64,000 nucleotides of DNA from Lineus longissimus (lineage: Eukaryota > Nemertea > Pilidiophora > Heteronemertea > Lineidae): the NCBI RefSeq assembly GCF_910592395.1, contig NC_088310.1, positions 14,703,501-14,767,500 of the forward strand. The letters are read 5' to 3'. Of the stretch, positions 17,603-30,240 are shown in pieces. A model generated the notes under the pieces. It was not told the DNA's origin and did not search any database. It was given only the letters and a program-made list of their open reading frames with translations. Numbering within the stretch: the stretch's first letter is position 1; every line of letters begins with the position of its first letter. The position numbers and the translations under genes are program-made.

Positions 17603-19334
17603 GGTCACGTGACAAATGCAGACTGCAGACTGCAGACCGCAGACTGCAGACTGCAGACTACTCCTTTTTTTACTTGACAAAACTGTTTTATATAATCATA
17701 ATAATCATCATACCCGACAGGCCAACCGCCAGTGGCACATAGGGTTGCGGTTAAACACGCACAAAAAAGTGTATCCACTTGCACACTATTTAAAGTGCAT
17801 TCGCACGGATGTAGTACGCAGGGCCTACATCACGTTAATCAATAAGGATATCTCTTGTGACCAGGACTGTATATACAACAGTTTTTTTTGCTGAGAAAAT
17901 CCTTTATGGTTTGGCCTAACAACACCTGTTTGGAAAGTCAAATAGGCTGGTGTCTTCAATAAACCTAAATCAACAACATGAACAAGGGGAGTCTGATAGT
18001 GTGTTTGGGTTTATTCATTCTGTTATCTTCGATTAGATTTACCCTGTCAATCAGCACTTGTGATTATGTAATGATGCCTTTGGAGCTCTTCCTGGCTTAA
18101 TGTTTGCCTAGCTAATAGCCTAATAGGCTGCCTTTGAAGAAGTGTGAGAGTAAATGAATTACATGTGGTTAGGAATTTCCAATTATAGCTCTTATGATCA
18201 TAATCTGGAGGTCGCTGGTTGGATTCTCGGATGGGTTCGTTTTAGTGTTTTAACACAGCTTGCTTTTCTCCACGACACAGAACAGAAGGAAATTGGTACC
18301 TAGCTGGCAGAGATGGCAAAATACATATGAATTTTAGTCATGAGGGCTGCATTAAAAGCAGCAGCTCGGACTGCGTTACTTCTAGAGAGTAGATCTTGAA
18401 GAGCTTGAATCATGGATGTGATTATTATTTTCATAACAACTCTTGCTGTTAATAATACCAAATCCTGACAAAATACCAGAGCATCAAACAGGGCCTTTTA
18501 AATCGTCTTCCCTTTTATGAGACATTTGCCTGGTTAGAAATCCGCAAAATTAAAATGCGCAAAATAAACTTTAAGACTGAAAATTAGCAAATCCGCGAAA
18601 AAAACCTGCCGCGAAATTAAACAGGGTTACAGTATACCCTGTTTCAGGTTCATAGCTTCAGCCGTTAAGAAACATGCCAAAGTTATACTCTAACAGCCGA
18701 TTTTCGTCATTTAATCAAAAAAATGGTATGACAAGCGATGCATCCTTGCTAGGCGTCCCTGCCAAAATACGTCACTAATAAGAGAGATATTGCACTTCCT
18801 ACGTTTTCAGTTTTGGCCTCCTGGTGGCCAAGTCTATCCTTAGATCGAGCCCAAATTTGGCGTCAAAGATAAACTGATGTAGGGGGTTAATGGTTTCAAG
18901 TTCAAAGCTTTAGCAGGTAAACTGATGTAGGGGGTTAATGGTTTCAAGTTCATAGCTTTAGCAGTTAAGAAAAGTGCGATAAAAATATACACACTGAAAC
19001 GGCCAACGGGAAACGGGACCTTGAAAACCAGCACGATAAGTGAGGCATGTATCATTGCTAAGAGTACCTACCACAAAAGCTGGTGGCCAAGTTGAATTCT
19101 CGGACAATTCAGTGTCAGGGTTCACATTACCTAGGGGAACACGTGTTTCGAGTTCATAGCCCCAGCGGTTAAGGAACGTGCCACAGGATGCGACGACAAT
19201 GGACGACAGACAATGTGTTATTGTATAGAGCAAAAAAGCTAGATGCTAGATCTAAAATTGCATTTATAATATTGTACAGTCTGCAGTCTGCAGTCTGCGG
19301 TCTGCAGTCTGCAGTCTGCATTTGTCACGTGACC
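17603..19334. mobile_element. 1.73-kb TIR element with perfect 57-bp ends built from a GCAGACT microsatellite
   Basis: The 57-bp terminal inverted repeats (17,603-17,659 and 19,278-19,334) are identical. They consist of GGTCACGTGACAAAT followed by six GCAGACT-type heptamers. A 9-bp direct repeat ATTATGACC flanks the element (17,594-17,602 and 19,335-19,343). Identity of the arms points to recent movement. The interior (about 18,640-19,190) contains R3-like modules and no transposase, so it moved in trans. A Mutator-like origin fits the 9-bp duplication and long arms. Confidence 0.9.
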
Positions 19335-19343
19335 ATTATGACC

Positions 19344-20636
19344 CCACTCATCTCATCTGTCCCATCACATGGGAATGGGAGGGGGATCCTCCCATTGGCA
19401 GGTGACAGCTTGGTGCTTTTTTGCCCTTTTTGGAGAACACCCGTCATTTAATGGCTGTGTTGCTCTTGTCGCCATTGAGTGCCTTTTTCGTACTTCAGTG
19501 GCTTTATTAACGATGTCATTACTTGAAATATCGTAGTGGTCTTACTATCAGCTGCTCCTGTATGCAGATTATATAGCACTACACGCCATAGGAAATCGAA
19601 ATAGGAATTGGCCACGTTGGGTGTTCTTGCCTATTGTGCGTATATACTACATTGTACTGTTTTTGAACATTGCCCAAATTAAGCACTTCGGTATTAGCAG
19701 TGGACTCTATCTTAAATAGTCCTCTATCCCTAATAACACACTGTTAATAAATCACAAATAAAAGCTATCACTCATCAGGTTATTTCACGCAGTATAGCAT
19801 GTTGATATTGCTGAACTGCCAAGTGACAAACATGAGGCAGAGAGTCTCTCGCGCCCAGATATCTGAGAAGCCTTCATGATCCCTTTAACACTGGCGGCTG
19901 TCTTAGCTGCCATAGATGAGAGACAGCGGTTGTCCTCTTTCCCGCACTGTAGGGCTGAAGTTGGCTGCATTATTACATAATGCCTGCTCTTAATTTGCAA
20001 AAGTTAGGTCTGAGTCAAGCAAAGCCTTGGTGATAGCGGTGATTCAATTACTGTAAAAATATGCACCCGCTTACAAGTGGCTTAGTAACCCTACTTGAGT
20101 GACAGATCAATCAGGGGTAATAAAGATAATCTCTGATACCCATCAACAGATCTACAGAATAACAATATCCAGATGATATTTTCATAAACATCAGCCAGAG
20201 AGACAGTACGCCTGTACTTACTAATTATTGCCTGACAGCATAATTCTTTATGCCAGTACACTTTCTCATGCCTGCCACCCGTAGTGCTGGTTGGCCTCCG
20301 GTTAGGAAAAAGCAGTTGCATTCAGGATAATAAAGGCATTATCATATTACTTAGGGTCTAGTCTCATGACTTTGGCACTGGCCCTCTGCTCAGGTTTAAT
20401 CTAAATGGAGCGTGTTGCGCTCTAGGAATACCTTGTAATTCATATAACATATTGTGCTACAGATTGTAGATTGTCAGCAATATCAATAACTCAATCCCCC
20501 ATACTCTCTGAGGTATCATTGGCATTTTTCTGTTTTTCCTGCTACTCACAATTATAGCCCACTGTTGGCACCTAATAAATTATACCTTTCCTCGGATTCA
20601 TCTCTGGCAAAAAAAAAAATCATCAACTTTTCATTT
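19344..20636. other. Anonymous DNA
   Basis: No supported gene, repeat family or motif was found here beyond a short A run near 20,610-20,620. Confidence 0.35.
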
Positions 20637-21052
20637 AATCACATAAGCCTATTGTGTCAACGGACATTCATAAATCCAAGCGGTTTTGTCAGTGTTGTAG
20701 CGAATATACGCGAGTAGAGAAATTAGAAAAAATTAATTAATAATCAAAGGTGGCCGATGGACAGAAATTATGGGTTTTTTTTCATGTCGCGGAGACATGT
20801 CAATAAAAGGGGCACATTTTACTAGAGAGATTATTTACTCTCTGAGTTCCAAAGTAGCTCACATCATTCAAAGCAACATCACAAGCAAAGACCGATCAGT
20901 TAACAGGTTTAAAGTTTCTATGCTAGATGTCGACACAGAGAAAACCAAGACCAATCAGACGATTTGGCATAACCTCTCTATTAAGGACACCTCTCTATTA
21001 AGGACACCTGGCCCAGTCCCATGGGTGTCTGCAATAGAGAGGTTGTACTGTA
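20637..21052 (+). repeat. R4 repeat, copy 1
   Basis: The 416-bp sequence begins AATCACATAAGCCTATTGTG and ends ATAGAGAGGTTGTACTGTA. Its 3' end holds a CTCTCTATTAAGGACACC duplication and a fold-back with GGTGTCTGCAATAGAGAGG, resembling the end of a Tc1/pogo-type element. A second copy interrupts the pPolB pseudogene at 61,624-62,080. Confidence 0.8.
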
Positions 21053-21298
21053 CTAGTTAAGGAAATGCTACCTGTAGGACAGTAACCTTACAATTGTTCA
21101 AATGTAATGGTGGCACCAGAAGTTGGACCCAGGGTACTAGAGGCACCGCGTTTGCTGGCAAATGCTAGTATATCCCCACTTTGGTGAAATCAGGTTGCTG
21201 GTAGTGTTATGGAATGGAATAGAATAGAATAGTAAAGAAGGAAGCTGATGATTAGAGTGGCTTTTATTGTTATTTTGGGTAGTCTATTTCTATAGCGA
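21053..21298. other. Spacer between repeats
   Basis: Unrecognised sequence with a short GAATG/GAATA microsatellite near 21,211-21,232. Confidence 0.4.
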
Positions 21299-22440
21299 GA
21301 AATGTCAAGGTGAACTCGTTCAGAATGTAGAGAGGTCACAAAGCATTTCCAAGTTTTACAACAAAAAGGCCGCCAGTAGGCCATCTTGAGTGCAAAATCA
21401 GCCATTATCTAACTTTGCCTTGATATTCACCCCATACACGTGCACACTAGATATGAAATGTCCAGGTGAACTTGTTAAGAATGTAGAGAGGTCACAAGGC
21501 ATTACCAAGTTTTACAACAAAAAGGCCGCCAGTCGGCCATCTTGAGTGCAAAATCAGCCATTATCTAACTTCGCCTTGATATTCACCCCATACATGTGCA
21601 CACCAAATATGAAATGTCTAGGTGAACTCGTTCAGAATGTAGAGAGGTCACAAGGCAATTCTAAGTTTTACAACAAAAAGGCCACTAGTCGGCCATCTTG
21701 AGTGCGAAATCAGCCATTATCAAACTTGGCCTTGATATTCACCAAATACACATGCACACCAAATATGAAATGTCTAAGTGAACTCGTTCATAATGTAGAG
21801 AGGTCACAAGGCATTTGCAAGTTTTACAACAAAATGGCCGACGGTCGGCCATTTTGAGTGCGAAATCAGCCATTATCGAACTTGGCCATGATATTCACCC
21901 GATACACGTGCACACCAAATATAAAATGTCAAGGCGAACTCGTTCAGAACTTAGAGAGGTCACAAGGGATTTGGAAGTTTTACAACAAAATGGCTGCCAG
22001 TCGGCCATCTTGAGTGCGAAGTCACCCATTATCGAACTTGGCCTTGATATTCACCCCATACACGTGCACATTAAATATGAAATGTCTAGGCGAACTCGTT
22101 CAGAATGTAGAGGTCACAAGGGATTTGGAAGTTTTACAACAAAATGGCTGCCAGTCGGCCATCTTGAGTGCGAAGTCACCCATTATCGAACTTGGCCTTG
22201 ATATTCACCCCATACACGTGCACATTAAATATGAAATGTCTAGGCGAATTCGTTCAGAATGTAGAGAGGTCACAAGGGATTTGGAAGTTTTACAACAAAA
22301 TGGCCGCCAGTCGACCATCTTGAGTCCGAAATTAGCCTTTATCGAACTTGGCCTTGATATTCACCTGATACACGTGGACATCAAATAGAAATGTCTAGGC
22401 GAACTCGTTCAGAATGTAGAGAGGTCACAAGAGTGTGACA
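21299..22440 (+). repeat. 156-bp satellite-like tandem array, about 7.3 copies
   Basis: The landmark GAAATGTC recurs at 21,299, 21,455, 21,611, 21,767, 21,922, 22,078, 22,232 and 22,388. Each unit contains GAACTCGTTCAGAATGTAGA, AGTTTTACAACAAAA, a GGCCGCCAGTCGGCCAT fold-back segment and ATATTCACCCCATACACGTG. The frames open across units (21,815-22,388) follow from the absence of stops in the repeat and are not genes. Confidence 0.95.
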
Positions 22441-22507
22441 TACAGACGGTCAGACGGACAATCCTGATAAAAACAATATCCGAACTTTCTCCGAAAGTGC
22501 GGATATA

Positions 22508-23630
22508 ATGACCAGTTTGGGACTAACACCACTGTGGTTTTTTTTAAATCAGGTAGAGATTACAGGAGCCAACAAAATTAACTTTATTAAAGAAATTGAC
22601 CTGTCCTGCAAGGTGATGGAATTTACAAAGGGTCGTTTTTCATGACATTGTGCTCTACTGCGTATCCCTAGTGAGTCGATCGGGAACCAATATATTTTTT
22701 ATTTAGACCAGCGATGACATCATTTCTAGTGATTCCCTACGTTGACCAATGAGCTCTTTTTAAAGTGTGCCATTTGGCATGCATTAGCATGCAATGTATT
22801 TTATCAAAGCTGCCAATTGCCGAACAGAATGCCGTAGCTCCGTCAATTTTGAATCAATTGTTATGGGAGTAACATTACTGTGTTGCTTGGAATGTCTACT
22901 TTTTACTCATGTAAGAATCGTAGCACTAAAACTCAAATGCAAACAGAATCATGCCGATTCACTGGACTTACTATGGGAAATCTCCACTTCAAAATACATC
23001 TCAAACAGAGCATGCACTTCTAATATCGTTTTCACAGAATTGTGGCCAAATTTTCAAGAACTAATTTCTGAAAGTTGTCCCTCCTAAAGACCTTTTGACT
23101 AACCACTGAAAGGAACTAGTGATAATATCGCCTACTTGACTTCTTTTTAGCAGAAAATTGGTTAATTACCGTGTAATGGCATGTTGCAAAGTCATCTTCC
23201 ATCTTTGGACTGGTCACAGTGGGTATGCTGAAATATAGCCTGGTTCCTTGGCCAATTCCATGCGCAGAATACAACTGCGCAACTATATGTCATAACCCGT
23301 GCTTTTGAATCGTCAAAAATTCCATTGCAAGTAAAAATGAAAAATTATCAAAAAATATTTGGCCAGATGTGAAAACATTATTTCCTCTGTGGACCGAGGT
23401 ATAAAGGAATGAAGTTTAAACTTCCCGATGACCTCATTCACTTTATGTAGGTCAGATCGCGCTGATTTTTGGTTTCTGAGTTCATCTAGGGTTTCGCCTA
23501 ATTTAGCAGCATCAAGGAAGTGCCTAGGCCTTGCGGTTACAAAATGCCCAAAAGTGACACGGAAGGAAGGACAGACACCATTCCCTAAGTAATATTACTA
23601 GCTTCGCTGACTTTGTCAGCTGAGCTAAAA
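22508..23630 (+). repeat. R1/R2 repeat, copy 2
   Basis: It begins with ATGACCAGTTTGGGACTAAC, shared with 34,683 and 53,262, and continues through CATGACATTGTGCTCTACTG (22,641) to TGACTTTGTCAGCTGAGCTA at its end. It directly follows the satellite array. Confidence 0.85.
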
Positions 23631-24379
23631 AGGTTTTTTGGAAGGGTTTTTTGAAGAAAAAAAACACCTACAGTTTATGAGTAAATATTAGATGAATTGG
23701 TTGAGATTGGATGCACTGAAGTGGTGACATCTAAGATTGCGTTTTGAAAAGCTAACTTTAATTTTCCGATGCCTGTGTTCTCCCATCTAGTAATATTCAT
23801 TAATTGTATTCCTCATACAATTGTGTGAATAGTTTGTATGTATTGCAAGAAAGGTGACAAGTTCCTTCTGAATCCGGCCGGCCTGGCTTGTGTCTATAGT
23901 CTCCCTTTATCAAAGTCATTTCCATATATTTTTTCCCTATTTGGGCTGCATTAATGGCTTTTGAATCCTTCCAAAACATGTTCTATATCAGAATTTGCTA
24001 GGTGACCCATTATAAATAAACTACACGTGGAGGCGGAAAAAGCGGCCTCCAGTATTTTACCGATTTTTCCTGTATTTTGCAGATCGACTGAAATTTGGGG
24101 TCAGAGGATATCTGATGTAGGGGGGTCATGTGTAACAAGTTTCAAGTTCAAGCTTTAGGGGTCAAGAAATGTGCCATAGTAACACTCAAATGGCAAAACG
24201 CCGGACGCCGGACCCCAGACACTGCAATATTATATAAGCTCCCCCACGGTGAGCCAAAAAGCGAGACATCCAAAATGACCGGGCTAGAGGTCAACAGGCC
24301 GTTTGACAACAAAGGGAAGCATAACTGGGAAAACCCATCCCCTCCTAGACGGGGACAAAACCACCTCAACACGGTATAA
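23631..24379. other. Anonymous DNA with a terminal R3 fragment
   Basis: Nothing recognised until about 24,083-24,253, which is an R3 end (GGGGTCAGAGGATATCTG, then CCCCCACGGTGAGCCAAAAA). Confidence 0.45.
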
Positions 24380-24646
24380 GCTCAGCACATATCGTCAAGA
24401 GACACAATATGGAAAAAATTCTTTTTTTTTACAAGAAGGAGAGCACGCCCCAGAATAACATGGAGCGGTCTCACTGACTAACTCTCAAAAGTCCTAGGCG
24501 GCTGAACCCTAGGACAGCTGGACGGGGCAACGCGCATGCCCGAACCCGACGACAGTCTATAGAACCTTAGTCCCCCCCCCCCCCGCTTAAAAAGGAGGGA
24601 GGACAAGACGAGAGAAAATCGACGAGTGGTGTAGGCAGGGAAACAC

Positions 24647-25525
24647 CTAGACCACGTGCTGAGTGGCGACAATTGGACCAAGAGACAGCATACCGTCTGT
24701 TAACCTGGAACAATCGCGCATATAATACTGGGAGAATGAAGAGTGAGAACTCCACGTAGCTGCATCTAAAACCTCGTTCAGCCCCACTCCCTTATACTCG
24801 GCCCACGAAGTAGAAATGGCCCGAATCTCGTTGGCCGAAATGGCGCCTAGGCGACGAAGCTCTGGAGAAACGAGTGTCGTAGAATAAGCCATCCGGATGG
24901 TGGCCACCAACCATCTGGCGACTGTGGCTGCAGCTATCTCCCTAGTAAACCCCTCTCTATAAGACAAAAAGAGGCGCTTCCTGCCTAGGCCAATAGCAGG
25001 CTCCTTAGTCTTTTTAGAATAGAACTTCAATGCCCGAACAGGACAGAGAGTTCTGTCCGGGAGGTCTCTAGAGACCGTAGCGGATAACGAGGGGATAAAA
25101 ACCGGGCACCTGGAGGTGTGCGGCGCCTGGTTTTTAGCCAGAAGGCCTGGGACAAATTCTAGGACCGCGCCCCTCTCAGTGAAAGCCAATTTATCAAAGG
25201 CTAAAGCATGGAGCTCAGACCGCCGCTGTGCCGTGGCCAAAGCCACCAGGAAAACGGTCTTAAAGGTCAGATGTTTAAAATCTGCCTGATGCATGGGTTC
25301 AAATGGAAATTTCATGAGAGCCCTTAAGACCACCGAGAGGTCCCACTTGGAGGAGAGCTGAATGGAGCGAGGACGCTCCAAAGACATATTGCGAAGCAAC
25401 GATGAAACAGCGTCATCCCAAGACGGTTGCCACAATTCAGTCAGCTTTAAGGTGACCGAAACGGCGGAGCGATAACCTTTCACTCCCTGAACCGAAAACT
25501 TCCTGACCGAGAATAGAAAATTCAA
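24647..25525 (-). pseudogene. DIRS tyrosine recombinase
   Basis: The 292-codon frame has the expected tyrosine-recombinase landmarks: the first catalytic Arg in LATAQRRSELHAL, a box-II-like AISANEIRAISTSWAEYKG and the C-terminal Tyr in SFSQYYMRD. The expected His of the HxxR motif reads Asn here (NEIR), which would impair catalysis if the alignment is right. It overlaps the RNase H frame by four bases, as is usual in this group. The frame itself is intact. Confidence 0.8.
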
Positions 25526-26523
25526 GAAGTCGAGGAAGTTGGGAAGAGAGGGAGCGACCGGAGAAACTCCGTGCTCCCGACACCAGTCTCGAAAGACAGC
25601 CCACTTGCTATCGCATGAATCAAGGGTAGACTGTCTCTGAGGTTGGGCGACTTTACGGATAACGTCTTCCGAAAAGCCTCTCTCTCGGAGGAAATACCCG
25701 ACAGCCTCCAGGCGTGAAGCCTGTTAAAAGAAGGGTCTTGATGATAGACCCGGCCGATCGGGTGATAAAGCAGACGGTCCCACGTCGGCAAGCGGTGGGG
25801 GTGATCCGTCAGCAGCTCCAGCAGAACCGGGAACCAGGCCTGGTTCGGCCAGCACGGTGCTATCAGACAAAGTCTCACCCGCGAACTGGCCACCTTGTTG
25901 AGTACCGGTAGCAACAGAGGGGTTGGCGGGTATGCATAAGCATTGAGGCCGTCCCAGGAGGCTGACGGGCTGTCCACTCCCAAGGCCTCCCCGTCCGGAA
26001 GGGGTGAGTAGTACAGGGGGAACCTCTTGTTCAACCGAGTCGCAAACAAGTCCACGACCGGAGCATCCCACAGGGCCCCCAGGCAAGAGACCACCTCGCG
26101 ATGGAGGGTCCACTCTGTCTGGACCAGACGGTCCGACCTGGAAAGGGCGTCGGCCAAGATATTTCTCTTGCCGGGGATGTGACGGGGAGGAGCTGGATAT
26201 CCTAGCACAACAAAGCTGCAGGAGCTCCCAAGTGAGACGGCACAATGTGTCGGATCTCCTCCCCCCCCCTGTCTCCGAATATAAGCGACCACCGTCGAAT
26301 TGTCGGAGAAAAGAGAAACCCTGCGACCCCTCAGATGAGACGTGAAGGCCCTCACGGCCAGGATGACAGCCTGCATCTCGAGGATATTGATCGAGAGACG
26401 CGCATCCTCCTCTGACCACGTGCCCTTGGTGGTCAGGTCCCCTTCGTTCAAATGGGCGCCCCAACCATAAAGGGAGGCGTCCGTGAACAGGGACATCTGG
26501 GGCGACGGAGGGCTGAGCTGCAC
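25522..26523 (-). pseudogene. DIRS RNase H and connection domain
   Basis: RNase H motifs are visible: FTDASLYGWGAHL, the Glu of ILEMQAVILAVRAF, and SDNSTVVAYIRRQGG. After the Gly run the reading shifts: the conserved segment TLCRLTWELLQLCC is found only in the neighbouring frame, and the original frame resumes at HIPGKRNILADALSR. A run of eight to nine C at about 26,262-26,271 marks one compensating indel. Typical decay at a homopolymer. Confidence 0.8.
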
Positions 26524-27480
26524 TCAGCGGAGGAGCTCCGTCTTCGAACCCCAGAAACTCCACACCTCCCCCAGGAGGGACCCCGGGATAAATATCCGCT
26601 GGTCGAGGGAGTCCGTGAATGGACGCCAACTCAACAGCAGGAGGAGCTGGAGTGGGCGCATATACAGGCGGAACCTGGTCCGCTGCCGAATTGAGTAGCC
26701 CCAGCAGCGACAGAAACTGTCGGGCTGTGGCGCTGTCCTGACGGCGAAAAATCCCGACCAAGGACCGAATCTTGCGAATTCAGTCTGGAGGGGGGACATC
26801 AGACCCTCTCGTGTGCAAAATCGCACCCCCACGAAGAACATAATCCAGAGCTGCGTTCAGCTCGGATTTGTCCCAATTTAACAACCACCCTGCCTGTCTG
26901 GTTGTGACGAGCAGAAACTTTGCCTGCTTTCCCAGACGGCGATGAGCCTGGTGCCGTAGCAGCCAGTCATCGAGATAGCAATGGAGCTTTAAGCCCATGG
27001 CGTGAAAAGGCGCGGCAAGTGCCTTGACGACTGTTGTGAAAATCAGCGGAGCAGAAGCCAGGCCGAAAGGAAGGGCCTGAAACTGATAAACCTTACCTGG
27101 TTGTCTCCATCTTGAAGCTGGGGACCCGGAGGAACCGATTCAAGCTGGACAGGTCGATGACCAGTCTCCACTTCCCCGACTTCTTGGGGACCAAGAAGAC
27201 GTGGCTGTAAAAGCCCGGGGAGGAATGGTTGTCCACCAGCCTCACTGCCTGCTTCTTGAGAAGAGACAGGACCTCCGATCAAAGGGCAAGCGCCCTGACG
27301 GGGTCTACTGGCGGGGACACCGGGGTGGGAGTCGACGTCATGGGGGGGACGGGAAAAGTCCAATCGGACACCTTGTCGGAGCATGGGCACGGGGGAGTCT
27401 TTTTGACACCACTGGTCCCGAAAGTGTGCGAAGTGTCGCAGTCTGCCTCCCACGACGCCAACTGTGGGGGCGCAACCTGG
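26524..27480 (-). pseudogene. DIRS reverse transcriptase, internally deleted
   Basis: The fingers region (SPGFYSHVFLVPKKSGKWRL) and the motif C region (CYLDDWLL, about 26,960) are clear. Between SFKMETTR and VYQFQALPFGL about 40 residues carrying the first catalytic Asp are absent (near 27,095). A stop precedes the RT start near 27,279 and a frameshift lies near 26,840 (FFVGVRFCTREGLMSP is in another frame). It cannot encode an active enzyme. Confidence 0.8.
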
Positions 27481-27499
27481 AGGCGCAGAAGGTAGGACT

Positions 27500-29534
27500 A
27501 AAGAGTCACTTGCGCTTGCCCCCGCGACCCTTCTCTTGGAAGGGATGCTTGGGCTGCCCGCCGCTCCCGCCCCTGCCTGAGGAGCGGTGGCGCTTATTGG
27601 ACCAGCGACAGGGAGCCGCAGCTTCTACCTGCCCTTGGGGACGAAAGGAGGAGGAGCCACGCGAGGACGAGGGCCCACGAGGAGACAACGAACCTCGGGG
27701 GCGTCGAGACCCCACCTGTAGTCCCCTGCCCGCGGCCTGTGAATAGGAACACGGACGGGGGGCGGCCTGAGGAGTCAAGACTGACTCCATCAGGCGATCA
27801 GACTGAGCCTGAGCACCCATGGTGTCACGCAGGGAGTCATGGAACAAGAAAGGGCCACTCAATGGAGCGGTCCTTAATGCCCCCCCCCCGCAGAAACTGG
27901 GACCTGACCGTGCTCAACCCCCCCGATGAGCAGGTCACGGCGTTTTAGCACACCGTTAGCTGTCTGCTTAGCAGTCAGATCACTGGCATGCTGCAGGGAC
28001 TGCTGGAGGGACATCGCGAGAACGAGCTGTTCCTCCGAGGAATCCGCGGCTAAAGACCTGGTAAGGGCACACAGAGTCAGGTCGGCGTAAGATAACACCG
28101 CCTGAGTCTCCTTACCCAAGGCCTCGTCATTCTTCGCATCCTTTAAGGCAGAAGAAGAAAGCACTTTAGGGGGTACCAAACCCGAAAGTTGGATGTCGTC
28201 CTTAGGGGCGACAGTGAAACCGGGTCGGTTCCCGACGGTGAGACCCGATAATAATCGGGTCAATAGGACAGGCTTGGAGGGGAAGCGGTCGTGAATCGCT
28301 TCCCAGCCCGAGTCCAGGCACCCGGCCCCGTAGACGGGAGCGTCGAGACCAGGGCGCGCCAGTGACCCCCGCAAGAAGGCGCTGTATCCCTGAGAGCCGT
28401 ATCCAACCATGTGGAGGCTCTAATCAGGGCCGGAGACGCGGGCAATTCTTGAAAAGCCCGGTCAGGGACCGCATCTGACTCCTGCTCGGAGGCGTCGCCG
28501 AACAAGTCGAACGGCACCTTACCGAGGGCTGGGTTGACCGTCGGGAGAGGACAAGTGTCTTGCGGCACAAATGCCGAACAAGAGCGCGCAAGTCGCGCAT
28601 ACCCGCGACAATGACGGAGTCCTCACCCCCAGAGGGGGGGTCAGCCTGAGAGGCCGAAAAAGACTGTGAGTCGCTAAACTCACAGTCCATTGGCTGATGA
28701 CTCAAATCAAAAGCCACCGGCCTCTGGGATGGGCGAGCCGAGGACCTGTTATGGAGGTTGGAAGCCTCCATGTGGTCCGTCAGGCTCCTAAGCAACTGCC
28801 GTTGCTCCTCCGTGAGAGAGGAAGCAAGAGGCTGAGGCTCAGAGCTCAAATCGGCCTCCCGTGGGGCAGGCACAGGAGGGGAGGGGGGCATGCCTGATCG
28901 GCAGCCACACCCGTCAACCCCGACATACCCGACAGACCAGGGTGGGGCCAGACCGGGGAAATGGACGGTCTGACGGCACCCATAACGGGGGGGGGGGGGG
29001 ACCAGGGCCCCTCGCCGTGAATAGTGGTCGATCACCGACCCCCCTGCCCACACCGGGCAGGACACCTCTGGGTGCGGTGAACGGCGGCAAAGACGGGAAA
29101 GTGAAAACCGGTCTTGCCCCACTAGGGGGCATCCGAAGAGACGACCGAGCCCGCCCCAAAGCGAAGGGGTGGCGGATCCCCGGAGTGGCCGTGGACTCAA
29201 CCGTGGCGCTGGCAGAGCCAGCTGCCGTCGGTAAAGACAGCGGCCGCAACCCCGTTGCAAACCCAGGGGGGATGGGGAGCACACCTGAAATAACAGGCGG
29301 CTCACCGGGGGCGACGCTGCTCACCAACCCATGACGGGTGGGGGCGTCGGGACGTAAAACGTCCCGAGTCCCACCTGGAGCCGTGCCCCCTGGAAAGGGG
29401 GCAGGGCTAGCCCTGGGGAGTGTCCCTGAATCAGGGTCACCAACACTCAAACCCAAGGCCTCCCCAGGGGGCACACCCCCAAAAGAGGGGTGCCCGGCCT
29501 GGGGGAGGGGTCGGGAGGGGTCAAAACCCCCCAT
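27500..29534 (-). pseudogene. DIRS gag-like region
   Basis: Minus-strand frames at 28,424-29,305, 28,260-28,568 and 27,874-28,410 join by frameshifts into a Pro/Ser-rich, then helical gag-like product (LTEEQRQLLRSLTDHMEASN; ALIRASTWLDTALRD; SEEQLVLAMSLQQSLQHASD). A basic Gly/Arg/Ser-rich segment at 27,506-27,862 could be the nucleic-acid-binding tail. Long G and C runs (28,870-29,000) explain the frame breaks. No firm domain match. Confidence 0.55.
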
Positions 29535-30240
29535 GGTCCCGTGGACCTCGCCGCTTAGTGGGGGTCCGTGAGGAGGGCGAGGGAGAGAGAGTCAAAGACC
29601 CCCTTCCCTTTGAGGGTCGCACCCCTCTCCTCACCTTCTTCGTCTTCTTGCCGGCGGTGCCGGGAGAAGAGGAAGGCATCCCGGGGGCGGAACTACCCGC
29701 ACCCCGACACGGGGAAGAACCGGGCCGGGGACTATGAATCCCCAATACACCCCTAAAAGGACCTCTAAAACCCGCCCTGAAGGGCAGGAGGTCCAGAACA
29801 AAGGGTGGAACACCCAAAGAAGTAAAGAAAGGACAGCAATAACGTCATTACGCCGAATTTCTATCAGAAAAAACCACAAAAGTATAAAACAAACGGTCAC
29901 GTGACCAACAGCCAGGGAAAACGGAGAAAAAAATTTCTTGGAAGACGGCAGAAAAAGCACGCTCCAAAAGCAGAAATCGAGTGAGGATAGTAAAAGAACG
30001 ATCTCACCCGTCTCCTAGAATCAATAAGCGTCCCGAAGGTGTCCCGGGGTGTCCTTCTTGAGCGTAGAATTGGCCAGAATTTGGCGAAAAAACAACGCGA
30101 GAGAAACTCTGTACAATGTACAGTGTGCCGAGGAAGAAGTACTGGTGATAGCGGCTCACACGAGGCAGAGGCTGTATAGGGGCGCCGCCTAGGTGTAGCT
30201 AAGCGAACTAGCTAAGAGATTTCTATTATAGATAGATTAT

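Larger units (their letters stand above)
24380..30240 (-). mobile_element. DIRS-like tyrosine-recombinase retrotransposon, decayed
   Basis: The block is GC-rich, unlike its AT-rich surroundings. On the minus strand it shows the DIRS order: gag-like region, reverse transcriptase, RNase H, tyrosine recombinase. Multiple frameshifts, a stop and an internal deletion in RT show it is inactive. The exact ends are uncertain because DIRS elements have split or inverted terminal repeats and no target duplication. A short palindrome around GTCCTAGG...CCCTAGGAC lies at about 24,490-24,515. Confidence 0.85.

Noticed and set aside
21815-22388. Protein genes of 124-128 residues
   Set aside because: They are open frames through the 156-bp tandem array and repeat with it.
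23600-23630. TGAC-TTT-GTCA next to GAGC at the ends of R1/R2 copies, resembling the mini-repeat
   Set aside because: The second stem is missing (GAGC is followed by TAAA) and the motif is simply the conserved end of the R1/R2 repeat at four loci.
28861-29571. Long plus-strand frames in the GC-rich block
   Set aside because: High GC gives stop-poor antisense frames; the minus strand carries the DIRS genes.
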